Notes: generated by a model from the letters alone, not told the origin. 32,473 bases of DNA from Amycolatopsis mediterranei (GCF_026017845.1 NZ_CP100416.1:5469716-5502188); one strand, 5' to 3'; positions 13,887 through 22,196 are shown, counted from the stretch's first letter. Made by a program: numbers and translations.

Positions 13887-14234
13887 ATGGCCGACCGTGT
13901 TCTTCGTGGAAGCCGGCTGGGAGCGGTCAGCTACGAGACCGACCGCAACCACGACCTCGCCCCACGCCGCACCGTGCGCTACGCCTGCCCGAAGAACCAC
14001 GAGTTCGAGGTGCCGTTCTCCGACGACGCCGAGATCCCGACGGTCTGGGAGTGCCGCCTGCACGGCAGCGAATCGGAGATCGTCGATGGCGGGCAGCCCG
14101 AGCAGAAGAAGGTCAAGCCGCCGCGCACCCACTGGGACATGCTGCTCGAGCGGCGCACGATCCCCGAGCTCGAGGATCTGCTCAACGAACGTCTCGCCGA
14201 GCTGAAGGGCCGCCGCACCTCCCGGTCGGCGTGA
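13887..14234 (+). CDS. rbpA: RNA polymerase-binding protein RbpA
   Basis: A 115-residue actinobacterial RNA polymerase-binding protein that stabilises open complexes with the principal sigma factor. It starts with the conserved MADRVLRGSRLGAVSYETDR, has the core RTVRYACPKNHEFEVPFSDD with the two-cysteine core of the zinc or beta domain (CPKNH, WECRLHG), the basic linker EQKKVKPPRTHWDMLLERRT and the sigma-interaction helix IPELEDLLNERLAELKGRR. Length is standard. GAAAGGA precedes the ATG. It is a single-gene unit with a sigma-R-like promoter and a strong terminator. Confidence 0.97.
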   Translation: MADRVLRGSRLGAVSYETDRNHDLAPRRTVRYACPKNHEFEVPFSDDAEIPTVWECRLHGSESEIVDGGQPEQKKVKPPRTHWDMLLERRTIPELEDLLNERLAELKGRRTSRSA

Positions 14235-14277
14235 CCCACCCGGCTTCGGCCTCGTAGCCCAAGCTCCCACCACAACG

Positions 14278-14314
14278 GAAAGGCCCCCGCGACCTCCCCC
14301 CGCGGGGGCCTTTC
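14278..14314 (+). terminator. Strong terminator after rbpA
   Basis: A perfect 14-bp stem, GAAAGGCCCCCGCG (14278-14291) with 14301-14314, closes a 9-base loop. The right arm ends in CCTTTC, so the A/T pairs at the stem base give a usable U stretch. It lies 43 bases after the rbpA stop. Confidence 0.85.
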
Positions 14315-14326
14315 GCATGCCCGGAA

Positions 14327-14447
14327 GGTCGGCCCACGTACCCAGAGGGTTGGCGTACCGGAACGGTCGGGCCGCCCGCCCGATCCCTCGGTGTCCGGGC
14401 CGACCGTCTGGGTACGTGAGCCGACCCCTCAGGCACGCGAGCCGACC
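14327..14447. repeat. Second 21-bp phased inverted repeat array (GGTCGGC motif)
   Basis: GGTCGGC at 14327 and GGTTGGC at 14348 are 21 bp apart. The inverse motif GCCGACC lies at 14399, 14420 and 14441, again in exact 21-bp steps, and the outer pairs are symmetric about 14387. A third forward copy (GGTCGGG) is at 14365, four bases off the expected register. Second motifs close to CACGTACCC also recur within the units. It sits between the convergent rbpA and Nudix genes, right behind the rbpA terminator. The geometry is the same as at 9191-9312 but the motif differs. Confidence 0.8.
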
Positions 14448-14461
14448 CTCCGGGTACGGGC

Positions 14462-15070
14462 TTAGGCCGGGCGGAAAGGGCCGTGCAGGGCCGCCCACTG
14501 CAGCAGCATGATCGTCTTGGCGTCGGCGATCTCGCCGGTTCCGATCATGGCCAGGGCCTTGGTGAACGGGAGCTCGAGGACCTCGATGTCTTCGCCTTCC
14601 TCCGCGATGCCGCCGCCTGCGCCGCGGTCGGCGGGGTCGTAGGGCGCCGCGTAGCAGTGCAGGCGCTCGGTGACCGAGCCCGGGCTCGTGTAGACGTCGA
14701 ACACGTGCTCCAGTGCGCCGATCCGCACACCTGTCTCCTCTTGCGCCTCCCGCCGGATCGCCGTTTCCGGGTCGTCGGCGTCCAGCAGACCGGCCGCGGT
14801 CTCCACGAACATGCCGTCCGGGTGGTCGTTGACGTAGACCGGGTAGCGGAACTGGCGGGTCAGCAGGACCGTGCCGCCCTCGAGGTCGTAGAGCAGCACC
14901 GTGGCGCCGTTGCCGCGGTCGTAGGTCTCGCGCTGCTCGGTCGTCCAGCGGCCGTCGCCGTGCCGGTAGTCGAACGTCGTGCGGCGCAGCACGTACCAGG
15001 CCGACGAGAGCAGCTCCACTTGGGTGACCCGGACCCGCGGGTTGCGGGACAGGCTTGTCGAAGAGGTCAT
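14462..15070 (-). CDS. Nudix hydrolase (ADP-sugar/GDP-mannose pyrophosphatase type)
   Basis: A 202-residue Nudix enzyme resembling NudK/NudF-type pyrophosphatases, which cleave ADP-ribose or GDP-mannose. The Nudix box is AAGLLDADDPETAIRREAQE followed by ETGV, with the metal-binding REAQEE core intact. Upstream RGNGATVLLYDLEGGTVLLT and RQFRYPVYV provide the substrate-binding strands, and SPGSVTERLHCYAAPYD gives the family's second motif. The ATG at 15070 follows a minus-strand CATTAT -10 (15080-15085) by nine bases, so the message may be leaderless. It is divergent to a DeoR-type regulator and ends just beside the 21-bp array. Confidence 0.9.
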   Translation of the reverse strand: MTSSTSLSRNPRVRVTQVELLSSAWYVLRRTTFDYRHGDGRWTTEQRETYDRGNGATVLLYDLEGGTVLLTRQFRYPVYVNDHPDGMFVETAAGLLDADDPETAIRREAQEETGVRIGALEHVFDVYTSPGSVTERLHCYAAPYDPADRGAGGGIAEEGEDIEVLELPFTKALAMIGTGEIADAKTIMLLQWAALHGPFRPA

Positions 15071-15118
15071 GCCGCGACCATAATGTGTACGAGTCGGCAG
15101 AAACAAGGAGGAACGTGC

Positions 15119-15868
15119 ATGCTGGTCGGGGAACGCCGTGAACTGCTGCTCGCCCGGCTCGCCGCCGACGGCAAGGTCCTGGCCAAGGACGTCGCGGCCG
15201 AGCTGGGGGTTTCCGAGGACAGCATCCGCCGCGACCTGCGCGACCTCGCCGCGGCCGGGCTCTGCCAGCGCGTCTACGGCGGCGCGCTGCCCGTCTCCCC
15301 CGCCCTCGCCGACTACTCGAGCCGGACGTCCATCGCCGTCGGCGGCAAGGACCGGGTCGCCACGGTGGCCGCCGCGCTGGTGCGGCCCGGCTCCACGGTC
15401 ATCCTCGACGGCGGCACGACCACGCTGGCCCTCGCGAAGGCCCTCCCCGAAGACCTCGAGGCCACCGTCGTCACGCACAGCCCGACCGTCGCCGTCGCCC
15501 TGCTCGGCCACCCCGGCATCGAGGTGTTCCTGCTGGGCGGCCGGTTGTTCCGGCACTCCGCGGTCACCTGCGGCGCGGCCGCGGCCGAGGCCGCCCAATC
15601 GATCAGCGCCGACGTCTTCCTGCTCGGCGTCACCGGTGTCCACCCCGAAGCCGGGCTGACCACCGGCGACGCCGACGAAGCCGCGATGAAGCGCACCCTG
15701 GCCCGGCGCGCGGCCGACACCTACGTGCTGGCCAGCGCCGAGAAGCTGGGCGCGGCGTCACGGTTCACCGTGCTGCCCTTCGGCGACATCGCCGGGATCA
15801 TCACCGACGCCGACGACCAGAACGTGCAGGAACTGGCAAACCAGGGCGTGCCGATCCTGCGGGCGTGA
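15119..15868 (+). CDS. DeoR/GlpR-family transcriptional regulator
   Basis: A 249-residue regulator with the N-terminal DeoR winged helix (ERRELLLARLAADGKVLAKD, VAAELGVSEDSIRRDLRDLA, ending RVYGGALP). A C-terminal sugar-phosphate-sensing domain follows, of the ribose-5-phosphate-isomerase-like fold: VILDGGTTTLALAKALP, VVTHSPTVAVALL, VFLLGGRLFRHSAVTCG and SADVFLLGVTGVHPEAGLTT. Such proteins respond to phosphorylated sugars. AAGGAGG lies seven bases before the ATG. Its natural target may be the divergent Nudix gene, 48 bases away. Its 3' end overlaps the convergent PIG-L gene by 68 bases. Confidence 0.92.
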   Translation: MLVGERRELLLARLAADGKVLAKDVAAELGVSEDSIRRDLRDLAAAGLCQRVYGGALPVSPALADYSSRTSIAVGGKDRVATVAAALVRPGSTVILDGGTTTLALAKALPEDLEATVVTHSPTVAVALLGHPGIEVFLLGGRLFRHSAVTCGAAAAEAAQSISADVFLLGVTGVHPEAGLTTGDADEAAMKRTLARRAADTYVLASAEKLGAASRFTVLPFGDIAGIITDADDQNVQELANQGVPILRA

Positions 15869-16604
15869 CCTCGGCGTACCACTCGCGGCCGGCCACCAGT
15901 CCGAACAGCGGTGCCGGCAGCCAGACGAGCAGCCGCAGCACCGCCGAAAGCCGTCCGCGGCCGCGGACGTCCGACACGTGCGCGGCCAGGGCCGCCTGCT
16001 TGCGCGCGGCGAACCGCCGCACGTCGAACCGGTGAGTGATGGCCGAAGCCGGACTGTAAGCGTGCTCGAGCGCATCGACGTCGTATTCGAACGGGATGCG
16101 CAGCGCCCGGACCACCCGCACGAACCGCAGCGCGAAGTCGCGGGGCAGGGTGGCCTCCAGCAGCCGCGTCCCGGTCAGCCGGGCGGCCCGGCGGGCCACT
16201 TCGTGCACCTTCACGTGGTCGCGGTGCCCGTAACCGCCGCCGGCGTCGTAGCCGAGCAGCAGGTCGGCGCGCTCCTCCTGCAGCAGGGCCGCGAGCCGGT
16301 GCGCGGCTTCCTCGGTGTCCGCGCGGGCGAAGCGCTGCCGGCCGGGCGGGTCCGCGTACAGCTCCGGACCGTGGCCGCTGTCGGCGTACCCCAGGTGCAC
16401 GACCCGCCGGACGCCGAGGATGGCCGCGGCGGCCTCCAGCTCGGCCCAGCGCGGCGTCGGGTGCTCGGCGGCCATGCCGTCGGTGGCCACCACGACCACC
16501 ACCCGGTGCCCGTCGGCCGCGGCACGGGCGAGCGTGCCGCCGCTGAGCAGGACCGGGTCGTCGGCGTGGGCGTGGAAGGCCACGATGGTCGTCACCGGCC
16601 CCAT
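15801..16604 (-). CDS. PIG-L family N-acetylglucosaminyl deacetylase
   Basis: A 267-residue zinc-dependent deacetylase of the PIG-L/MshB/LmbE group, which removes acetyl from GlcNAc-type substrates. Zinc-site motifs are AFHAHADDPVLLSGGTLARA (variant of AHPDDE, with P in place of the usual final E) and GYGHRDHVKVHEVARRAARL (HxDH). Residues VVVVATDGMAAEH follow the family pattern. The replaced residue in the first motif may matter for activity. The C-terminus runs 68 bases into the convergent DeoR gene, and the last 20 or so residues (PGLPVPARSGRRRR) look like unselected tail. It lies 26 bases behind ppm, as the last gene of the amidohydrolase-lnt-ppm-PIG-L run. The start could also be the GTG at 16595. 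Confidence 0.88.
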   Translation of the reverse strand: MGPVTTIVAFHAHADDPVLLSGGTLARAAADGHRVVVVVATDGMAAEHPTPRWAELEAAAAILGVRRVVHLGYADSGHGPELYADPPGRQRFARADTEEAAHRLAALLQEERADLLLGYDAGGGYGHRDHVKVHEVARRAARLTGTRLLEATLPRDFALRFVRVVRALRIPFEYDVDALEHAYSPASAITHRFDVRRFAARKQAALAAHVSDVRGRGRLSAVLRLLVWLPAPLFGLVAGREWYAEVTPAGSARPGLPVPARSGRRRR

Positions 16605-16630
16605 GATGGCCCAGAACGGAGGAAAACGGC

Positions 16631-17398
16631 TCAGGCGCGCTTGACGAGCTTGCGCAGCTGGTGCCAGCGGCGCTCGACGCCCCACTTGGCCACCCGCAGG
16701 AATGCCTCGCGGATGATCGAGCCGCTCATCTTCGACTCGCCGATCTCGCGCTCGGTGAAGGTGATCGGGACCTCGACGATCTCGAAGCCGGCGTCGGCCG
16801 TGCGGATCGTCAGGTCGATCTGGAAGCAGTAGCCGTGCGAGTTGACCTCGTCCAGAGCCAGCTTCTCCAGCACCGGGCGGCGGTAGGCGCGGAAGCCCGC
16901 GGTGATGTCGCGGGTGCGCATGCCCAGCGCGATCTGCGAGTAGATGTTGGCGCCGCGGGAGAGGATCTGGCGGTTCACCGGCCAGTTCACGACGCTGCCG
17001 CCCGGCACGTAGCGCGAGCCGATCGCCAGGTCGGCGTCACCGACGGCGTCGAGCAGGCGGGGCAGGTCCTCCGGGGCGTGCGAGCCGTCGGCGTCCATCT
17101 CGACGATCGTGTTGTACTCGCGCGCCAGGCCCCAGCGGAACCCGGCGATGTAGGCGGCGCCGAGGCCGGCCTTCTCGGTGCGGTGCAGCACCTGGATGTG
17201 GTCGTCGGCGGCCGCGCGCTCGTCGGCGAGCTCGCCGGTGCCGTCCGGGCTGCCGTCGTCCACCACGAGCACATGCACGTCCGGGAGTGCCTTGCGCAGG
17301 CGATCCAGGATCGGGCCGAGGTTCTCCCGCTCGTTGTAGGTCGGGATCACCACCAGCACCGGCTCGATTCCCCGGGCCCCCCGCGGCGCCTGCGACAT
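16631..17398 (-). CDS. ppm: Polyprenol monophosphomannose synthase (Ppm catalytic domain)
   Basis: A 255-residue GT2 glycosyltransferase that transfers mannose from GDP-mannose to polyprenyl phosphate, the donor for lipoglycan and protein O-mannosylation. Motifs: VLVVIPTYNERENLGPILDR, HVLVVDDGSPDGTGELADER, the catalytic-metal motif EMDADGSHAPEDLPRLLDAV, then DLAIGSRYVPGGSVVNWPVN and ITAGFRAYRRPVLEKL. The C-terminal segment VPITFTEREIGESKMSGSII is typical of DPM1 enzymes lacking membrane domains. GGAGGAG precedes the ATG by five bases. It lies directly behind lnt; in mycobacteria these two are one fused protein (Ppm1), and here they are separate genes 26 bases apart. Confidence 0.95.
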   Translation of the reverse strand: MSQAPRGARGIEPVLVVIPTYNERENLGPILDRLRKALPDVHVLVVDDGSPDGTGELADERAAADDHIQVLHRTEKAGLGAAYIAGFRWGLAREYNTIVEMDADGSHAPEDLPRLLDAVGDADLAIGSRYVPGGSVVNWPVNRQILSRGANIYSQIALGMRTRDITAGFRAYRRPVLEKLALDEVNSHGYCFQIDLTIRTADAGFEIVEVPITFTEREIGESKMSGSIIREAFLRVAKWGVERRWHQLRKLVKRA

Positions 17399-17424
17399 CC
17401 GTGCTCCTCCGATATCCGCGGCGG

Positions 17425-19035
17425 TCAGTCCGCCGTTTCCCCTGCCGTGCCGGCGCTGGTGCGCCGGGTGCGAAAACGGAGTACGAGCCCACCGGCCACC
17501 CCGGCGATCGCCAGAGCCAGCAGCCCGTACTCCGTCCACGCACCTAGTCGATCCGACAGCGTAGTCTGCGTCCGCAGCGGCACGCGCCCGACCAGGGAAT
17601 CCGCCGTGAAAAGGCCCGTTGAGCTGGTCACCGTCCCGTCGGGCGCGACGATGGCGCTCACCCCGGAGACCGCCGACACCACGACGGCGCGGCCGTGTTC
17701 GACCGCCCGCAGCCGGGACATGGCCAGCTGCTGCACGCTCATTTCGCTGCGGCCGTACCAGGCGTTGTTGGTCGGCACCACGAGCAGTTCGGCGCCGTCG
17801 CGCACGGCGTCGCGGGCCGGGTAGTCGAACGCCGTCTCGTAGCAGATGAACACGCCGACCTTCGTGCCCGCGGCGGGCATGGTCTGGTTCGCGCCGTCGC
17901 CGGGGACCATGTCGACGGTCTCGGAGTCGAGGAACGGCGTGACGAGCTGGGCGACCTTGCGGGCCGGGACGTACTCGCCGAAGGGCACCAGCTGCTGCTT
18001 GGCGTAGCGCGCGCCGGGCCCGGTGCGCGGGTCCCAGGCGATGACGGAGTTCTGCAGGTGCCCGTCCGGGAGCCGGTAGATCGCCCCGATCAGCGCCGGG
18101 ACGCCGAAGTTCGCGACGAGCTGGTCGACCTCCAGGTCCGGGCCGGTGACGGTGGTGGCGCTCTCCGGCCACACCAGCAGGTCGGGCTGGGGCACCTTCC
18201 CGGCCCGGACGGCCGCGAGCAGCCGCCGGCTCTCGGCGATGGTGTTGTCGCGCAGCACGGTCCGCTGCCCCTGCAGCGCGAGCCCGATGTCCGGCGCGTT
18301 GCCCTGGACGGTCGCGACGGTGCGCTCGCCGTCCTGCGCGCCGGTGCCGATCGCCGGCCACAGCGCCAGGCCCGCGACGACGGGCAGCAGCGCGGCGAGG
18401 GCGGCGAAGGTCACCGGCCGCGTGAGTTTGCGCACGTCCCACAGACGGGCGGCGAGGGTGGCCAGGCCGAAGCCGGTGAGGACGACGGCCAGGCCGACCA
18501 GCGGGGCGCCGCCGATCGAGGCGAGCGGCAGGAACGCGCCTTCGGGCTGGCTGAAGGCGACGCGGCCCCACGGGAAGCCGCCGAAGGGGAACCACGCGCG
18601 CGGCGTCTCCAGCGCGATGAACACCAGCGCACCCCACAGCGGCGCGGCCGGCAGCCGGGACACCAGCGTGATCAGGCCGCCCGCCAGGCCGTGGTAGAGC
18701 GCCAGCGCGAACGACAGGCCCAGCCACGGCCAGGGGCCGAAGTCGGGGCCGAGGAAGTCCAGCAGCCAGGTCAGCAGCGGGAGGAAGAACACGAACCCGA
18801 ACGCGAAGCCGTAGCCGAAGCCGGCCCGGAAGCGGCGTCCGCGCAGCACGAGCGCCAGCCCGGCGAAAGCCAGCGGCGCGAGCCACCACAGCGGGCGCGG
18901 CGCGAAGCTCAGGTAATAGGCGAATCCGGACACCAGCGCCGCGGCGGTGCGCAGCACCCAGGCCGGGGGGAACCGCCGCGTGCGGGCGTGCTGGTGCGGG
19001 GCGCCCGGTTCGGGGTCCGCCACGGTGACTGCCAC
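17425..19035 (-). CDS. lnt: Apolipoprotein N-acyltransferase
   Basis: A 536-residue membrane enzyme that adds the third acyl chain to the N-terminal cysteine of lipoproteins. About six N-terminal membrane segments run from LRTAAALVSGFAYYLSFAPR, including FGYGFAFGFVFFLPLLTWLL. A periplasmic nitrilase-like domain follows: LLVWPESATTV holds the catalytic glutamate, YAKQQLVPFGEYVPARKVAQ the lysine region, and KVGVFICYETAFDYPARDAV the nucleophile cysteine. A final membrane segment (GLLALAIAGVAGGLVLRFRT) closes it. I chose the GTG at 19035, eleven bases after the amidohydrolase stop, as the frame before it is not lnt-like. The ribosome binding site is weak, so coupling to the upstream gene is likely. 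Confidence 0.93.
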   Translation of the reverse strand: MAVTVADPEPGAPHQHARTRRFPPAWVLRTAAALVSGFAYYLSFAPRPLWWLAPLAFAGLALVLRGRRFRAGFGYGFAFGFVFFLPLLTWLLDFLGPDFGPWPWLGLSFALALYHGLAGGLITLVSRLPAAPLWGALVFIALETPRAWFPFGGFPWGRVAFSQPEGAFLPLASIGGAPLVGLAVVLTGFGLATLAARLWDVRKLTRPVTFAALAALLPVVAGLALWPAIGTGAQDGERTVATVQGNAPDIGLALQGQRTVLRDNTIAESRRLLAAVRAGKVPQPDLLVWPESATTVTGPDLEVDQLVANFGVPALIGAIYRLPDGHLQNSVIAWDPRTGPGARYAKQQLVPFGEYVPARKVAQLVTPFLDSETVDMVPGDGANQTMPAAGTKVGVFICYETAFDYPARDAVRDGAELLVVPTNNAWYGRSEMSVQQLAMSRLRAVEHGRAVVVSAVSGVSAIVAPDGTVTSSTGLFTADSLVGRVPLRTQTTLSDRLGAWTEYGLLALAIAGVAGGLVLRFRTRRTSAGTAGETAD

Positions 19036-19046
19036 AGCCGAGAACT

Positions 19047-20642
19047 CTAGGTGATGGCGTCGTGGAGGACGGCACCCGCGCGGACCGTGCGCAGGCACCG
19101 CGGGAGGGTGGCGTCCGGTTCGAGCCGGGGCAGCGGCGGCACCCCGGCCCGCGGGTCGGTGGACCAGCGCTGCACGCGGCTGTCCGGGGTGGCCACGACG
19201 AGGTCGGTGGCGTCCCAGATCGCGTAGTGCGCCGGCGCGCCCGGGACGAGGCTGCCGGTGACGCCGTCGTTGACGCCGGCCGCGCGGTGCCCGGCCCGGG
19301 TGTGGGCGGTGAACGCCGCCCGCGGGGACAGCCCGGCGCCCGGCGTCCGGTGGTAGGCCGCGGCGCGGACGCTCGCCCACGGGTCGAGCGGGGTCACCGG
19401 TGCGTCGGAGCCGAAGGAGAGCAGGACACCTTCGGCGGCCAGGGCCGAGAAGGGGTTGAGGCCGGCCGCGCGGTCCGCGCCGAGGCGTTCGGCGTACATG
19501 CCTTCCGGGCCGCCCCAGAGCGCGTCGAACAGCGGCTGCACCGAGGCGACCACGCCCCAGCCGGCCAGCTGCTTGGCCTGCTCGGCGGTGACCATCTCCA
19601 GGTGTTCGAGCCGGTGGTGGCGGGCGGCCAGGGCACGCTGCCCGACCTCCTTCTCCGCCAGCCGGAAGCCTTCGACGACTTCGGCGGCCGCGGCGTCGCC
19701 GATCACGTGGAAGCCGGCCTGCAGCCCGGCTTCGGTGCAGGCGGTGAGGTGCCCGGCGATCCGGTGGGCGTCGAGGTAGAGCGTCCCTGCGCCGGGGTGG
19801 TCGGCGTAGGGCCGGGTCAGTGCGGCGGTGTGGGAGCCGAGGGCGCCGTCGACGAACAGGTCGCCGGCCAGGCCGCGGGCCCCGAGTTCGCGGGCGGTTT
19901 CGACGGCGCCGAGCTCGCCCCAGTACCCGACGACCTCGGGCGTGTCCGGGCCGGTGAGGGTGAGGAGGGCGGCGAGGTCGTCGCGGCCGGAGATGTCCGG
20001 GCCGGCGCATTCGTGGACGCTGACGATGCCTTGTTTGGCGGCCTCGGCGAGGAAGGCGCGCTGGGCGCGTTCGCGCTGCTCGGGGGTGATGGCGGCGCGC
20101 ACGGCCGCGCGGACGGCGTGGTGGGCGGCGCGGGTGAGCGGGCCGTCGGGCGACCAGCCGTCGGCGGCGCGGGCGGCCGGGGCCAGCTCGACCAGGGCGG
20201 TGGAGACGAGCGCGGAGTGGACGTCGACGCGGCTGAGGTAGACGGGCGCGCCCCCGGCGGCGGCGTCGAGCTCGGTGCGGCTGGGCAGGCGCGGGTCGGT
20301 CCAGGTGGTCTCGTCCCAGCCGTGGGCGAGCAGGGCCTGCCCGGGGCTGACGGCGTCGCGCACGCGGGTCAGCAGGTCGGCGGCGCCGCGGACACCGGTG
20401 AGGTCGAGGCCGGTCAGGTGCAGGCCGGTGGCGGTGGCGTGGACGTGCGCGTCGACGAACGCGGGGGCGACGAAGGCGCCGTGGAGGTCGACGATCTCGG
20501 CGTTTTCGTGGAGGGCGCGGGCCGGGGCGTCCTGGCCGACCCAGACCACGGTGCCGCCGGTGACCGCCATCGCCGTGGCGTCGGGACCGGCGGGGGTGTA
20601 GATGCGCCCGCCGAGCAGGAGCGTCGTGTGTTCGTCCGTCAC
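19047..20642 (-). CDS. Amidohydrolase family protein (YtcJ-like)
   Basis: A 531-residue metal-dependent hydrolase of the amidohydrolase-3/YtcJ group. The small beta-sandwich start is TTLLLGGRIYTPAGPDATAM; the metal motif is FVAPAFVDAHVHATATGLHL (HxH); later come LLAHGWDETTWTDPRLPSRT, AGFHVIGDAAAAEVVEGFRL, ARHHRLEHLEMVTAEQAKQL with another metal histidine, and LLSFGSDAPVTPLDPWASVR with the catalytic aspartate. Substrates of this group are N-acyl or cyclic amides and are rarely known. The GTG at 20642 gives the usual family start; a GTG at 20669 is possible. It heads the minus-strand run that continues into lnt, ppm and PIG-L. Confidence 0.9.
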   Translation of the reverse strand: MTDEHTTLLLGGRIYTPAGPDATAMAVTGGTVVWVGQDAPARALHENAEIVDLHGAFVAPAFVDAHVHATATGLHLTGLDLTGVRGAADLLTRVRDAVSPGQALLAHGWDETTWTDPRLPSRTELDAAAGGAPVYLSRVDVHSALVSTALVELAPAARAADGWSPDGPLTRAAHHAVRAAVRAAITPEQRERAQRAFLAEAAKQGIVSVHECAGPDISGRDDLAALLTLTGPDTPEVVGYWGELGAVETARELGARGLAGDLFVDGALGSHTAALTRPYADHPGAGTLYLDAHRIAGHLTACTEAGLQAGFHVIGDAAAAEVVEGFRLAEKEVGQRALAARHHRLEHLEMVTAEQAKQLAGWGVVASVQPLFDALWGGPEGMYAERLGADRAAGLNPFSALAAEGVLLSFGSDAPVTPLDPWASVRAAAYHRTPGAGLSPRAAFTAHTRAGHRAAGVNDGVTGSLVPGAPAHYAIWDATDLVVATPDSRVQRWSTDPRAGVPPLPRLEPDATLPRCLRTVRAGAVLHDAIT

Positions 20643-20762
20643 GCCCCTGAGTCTGCCTCCTTGGTCCACGTGGGGGACAGCGACCCAGCAGGCAGGAAGA
20701 TTTACTCCGTGAGAACGTTATGACAGGATATTTTAACGCGTTCCCGACGACTAGGAGTACAA

Positions 20763-22154
20763 GTGACTGCGATCCAGGAACCTGTGACGCCTGCCGCCGC
20801 CTTCGACCAGCCCTACGAGTACGCCCGCGCCGAGCTGGTGGAACCCGACTGGCGCCGCTTCCCCGGCTGGCACGACGTGACCGAGGCCGAGTGGCGCGAC
20901 GCGCAGTGGCAGCGGGTGCACTGCGTCCGCAACGCCAAGCAGCTGCGCGCCCTGATGGGCGACCTGCTGGAGGAACGCTTCTACGACGACCTGCTCGCCG
21001 ACCAGCGCGAGCTGGCCACGATGTCGATGCTGCTGCCCCCGCAGATGCTCAACACGATGGCCCCGACCGCGGGCACCGACCCGGCCAAGGTGACCGAGGC
21101 GTTCTACGCCGACCCGATCCGCCGCTACATGCTCCCGGTCCGCAGTGATCGTGACGCCACCTGGCCGAGCCACCCGCACTCCGAGCGCGACTCGCTGCAC
21201 GAGGCGGAGATGTGGGTCGTGGAGGGCCTGACCCACCGTTACCCGACGAAGGTGCTGGCCGAGATGATCTCGACCTGCCCCCAGTACTGCGGCCACTGCA
21301 CCCGGATGGACCTGGTCGGCAATTCGACGGAGACGGTCGAGAAGCACAAGCTGACGCTCAAGCCGGTCGACCGCCAGGACGCGATGATCGCCTACCTGAA
21401 GAAGACCCCGGGCGTCCGCGACGTGGTGGTCTCCGGCGGCGACGTGGCCAACGTGCCGTGGCCGCAGCTGGAGTCGTTCCTGATGCGCCTGATGGACATC
21501 GACACCGTCCGCGACATCCGCCTGGCGACGAAGGCCCTCGCGGCGCTCCCCCAGCACTGGCTCCAGCCGAAGGTCGTCGAAGGCCTCGAGCGAGTGGCGG
21601 TCACCGCCCAGCGCCGCGGCGTCAACCTGGCGATCCACACGCACGTCAACCACGCCCAGTCGGTGACCCCGCTGGTGGCGGAGGCGGCCCAGACGGCGCT
21701 GAACGTCGGGGTCCGGGACGTGCGCAACCAGGGCGTGCTGATGCGCGGGGTCAACGCGACGCCGGCAGCCCTGCTGGACCTCTGCTTTGCCCTGCAAGGG
21801 GAAGCGAACATCCTGCCGTACTACTTTTACATGTGCGATATGATCCCGAACGCCGAGCACTGGCGAGTTTCGGTGTGGGAGGCGCAGGAACTGCAGCACT
21901 CGATCATGGGGTACCTGCCGGGGTACGCGACGCCGCGAATCGTGTGCGACGTGCCTTATGTCGGGAAGCGGTGGGTGCACCAGCTGGCCGAGTACGACCG
22001 GGAGCTGGGGATCTCGTATTGGACCAAGAACTACCGGACCGGGATCGAGCATTCCGACCCCGAAGCCTTGCAGCGGCGATACCCGTACTACGACCCGATC
22101 TCCACCCTGCCCGAAGCCGGCCAGGCCTGGTGGAACACCCAGCCCCGGCCTTGA
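20763..22154 (+). CDS. kamA: Lysine 2,3-aminomutase (radical SAM, PLP-dependent)
   Basis: A 463-residue KamA-family enzyme that interconverts L-alpha-lysine and L-beta-lysine using SAM, a 4Fe4S cluster and PLP. The cluster motif is C172-PQY-C176-GH-C179. The lysine that should bind PLP is K402 in VPYVGKRWVHQ, where the usual glycine-rich PGGGGK is replaced. The two aspartates that hold the substrate epsilon-amino group in the clostridial enzyme appear to be kept: D359 (YMCDMIPNAEHWR) and D396 (IVCDVPYVGK). That argues for lysine rather than glutamate as substrate. About 50 residues extend the N-terminus beyond the clostridial enzyme. AGGAGT precedes the GTG start. No beta-lysine acetyltransferase, peptide synthetase or catabolic partner is next to it, so the role of beta-lysine here (osmolyte or antibiotic precursor) is open. 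Confidence 0.9.
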   Translation: MTAIQEPVTPAAAFDQPYEYARAELVEPDWRRFPGWHDVTEAEWRDAQWQRVHCVRNAKQLRALMGDLLEERFYDDLLADQRELATMSMLLPPQMLNTMAPTAGTDPAKVTEAFYADPIRRYMLPVRSDRDATWPSHPHSERDSLHEAEMWVVEGLTHRYPTKVLAEMISTCPQYCGHCTRMDLVGNSTETVEKHKLTLKPVDRQDAMIAYLKKTPGVRDVVVSGGDVANVPWPQLESFLMRLMDIDTVRDIRLATKALAALPQHWLQPKVVEGLERVAVTAQRRGVNLAIHTHVNHAQSVTPLVAEAAQTALNVGVRDVRNQGVLMRGVNATPAALLDLCFALQGEANILPYYFYMCDMIPNAEHWRVSVWEAQELQHSIMGYLPGYATPRIVCDVPYVGKRWVHQLAEYDRELGISYWTKNYRTGIEHSDPEALQRRYPYYDPISTLPEAGQAWWNTQPRP

Positions 22155-22196
22155 CCAGGTAGCGACCTGATCCCCACGTGCGACGCGCCCTCTGCG

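Noticed and set aside
20643..20762. Riboswitch or attenuator before kamA
   Set aside because: The 120-base leader shows no conserved lysine-riboswitch features and no clear terminator pair.
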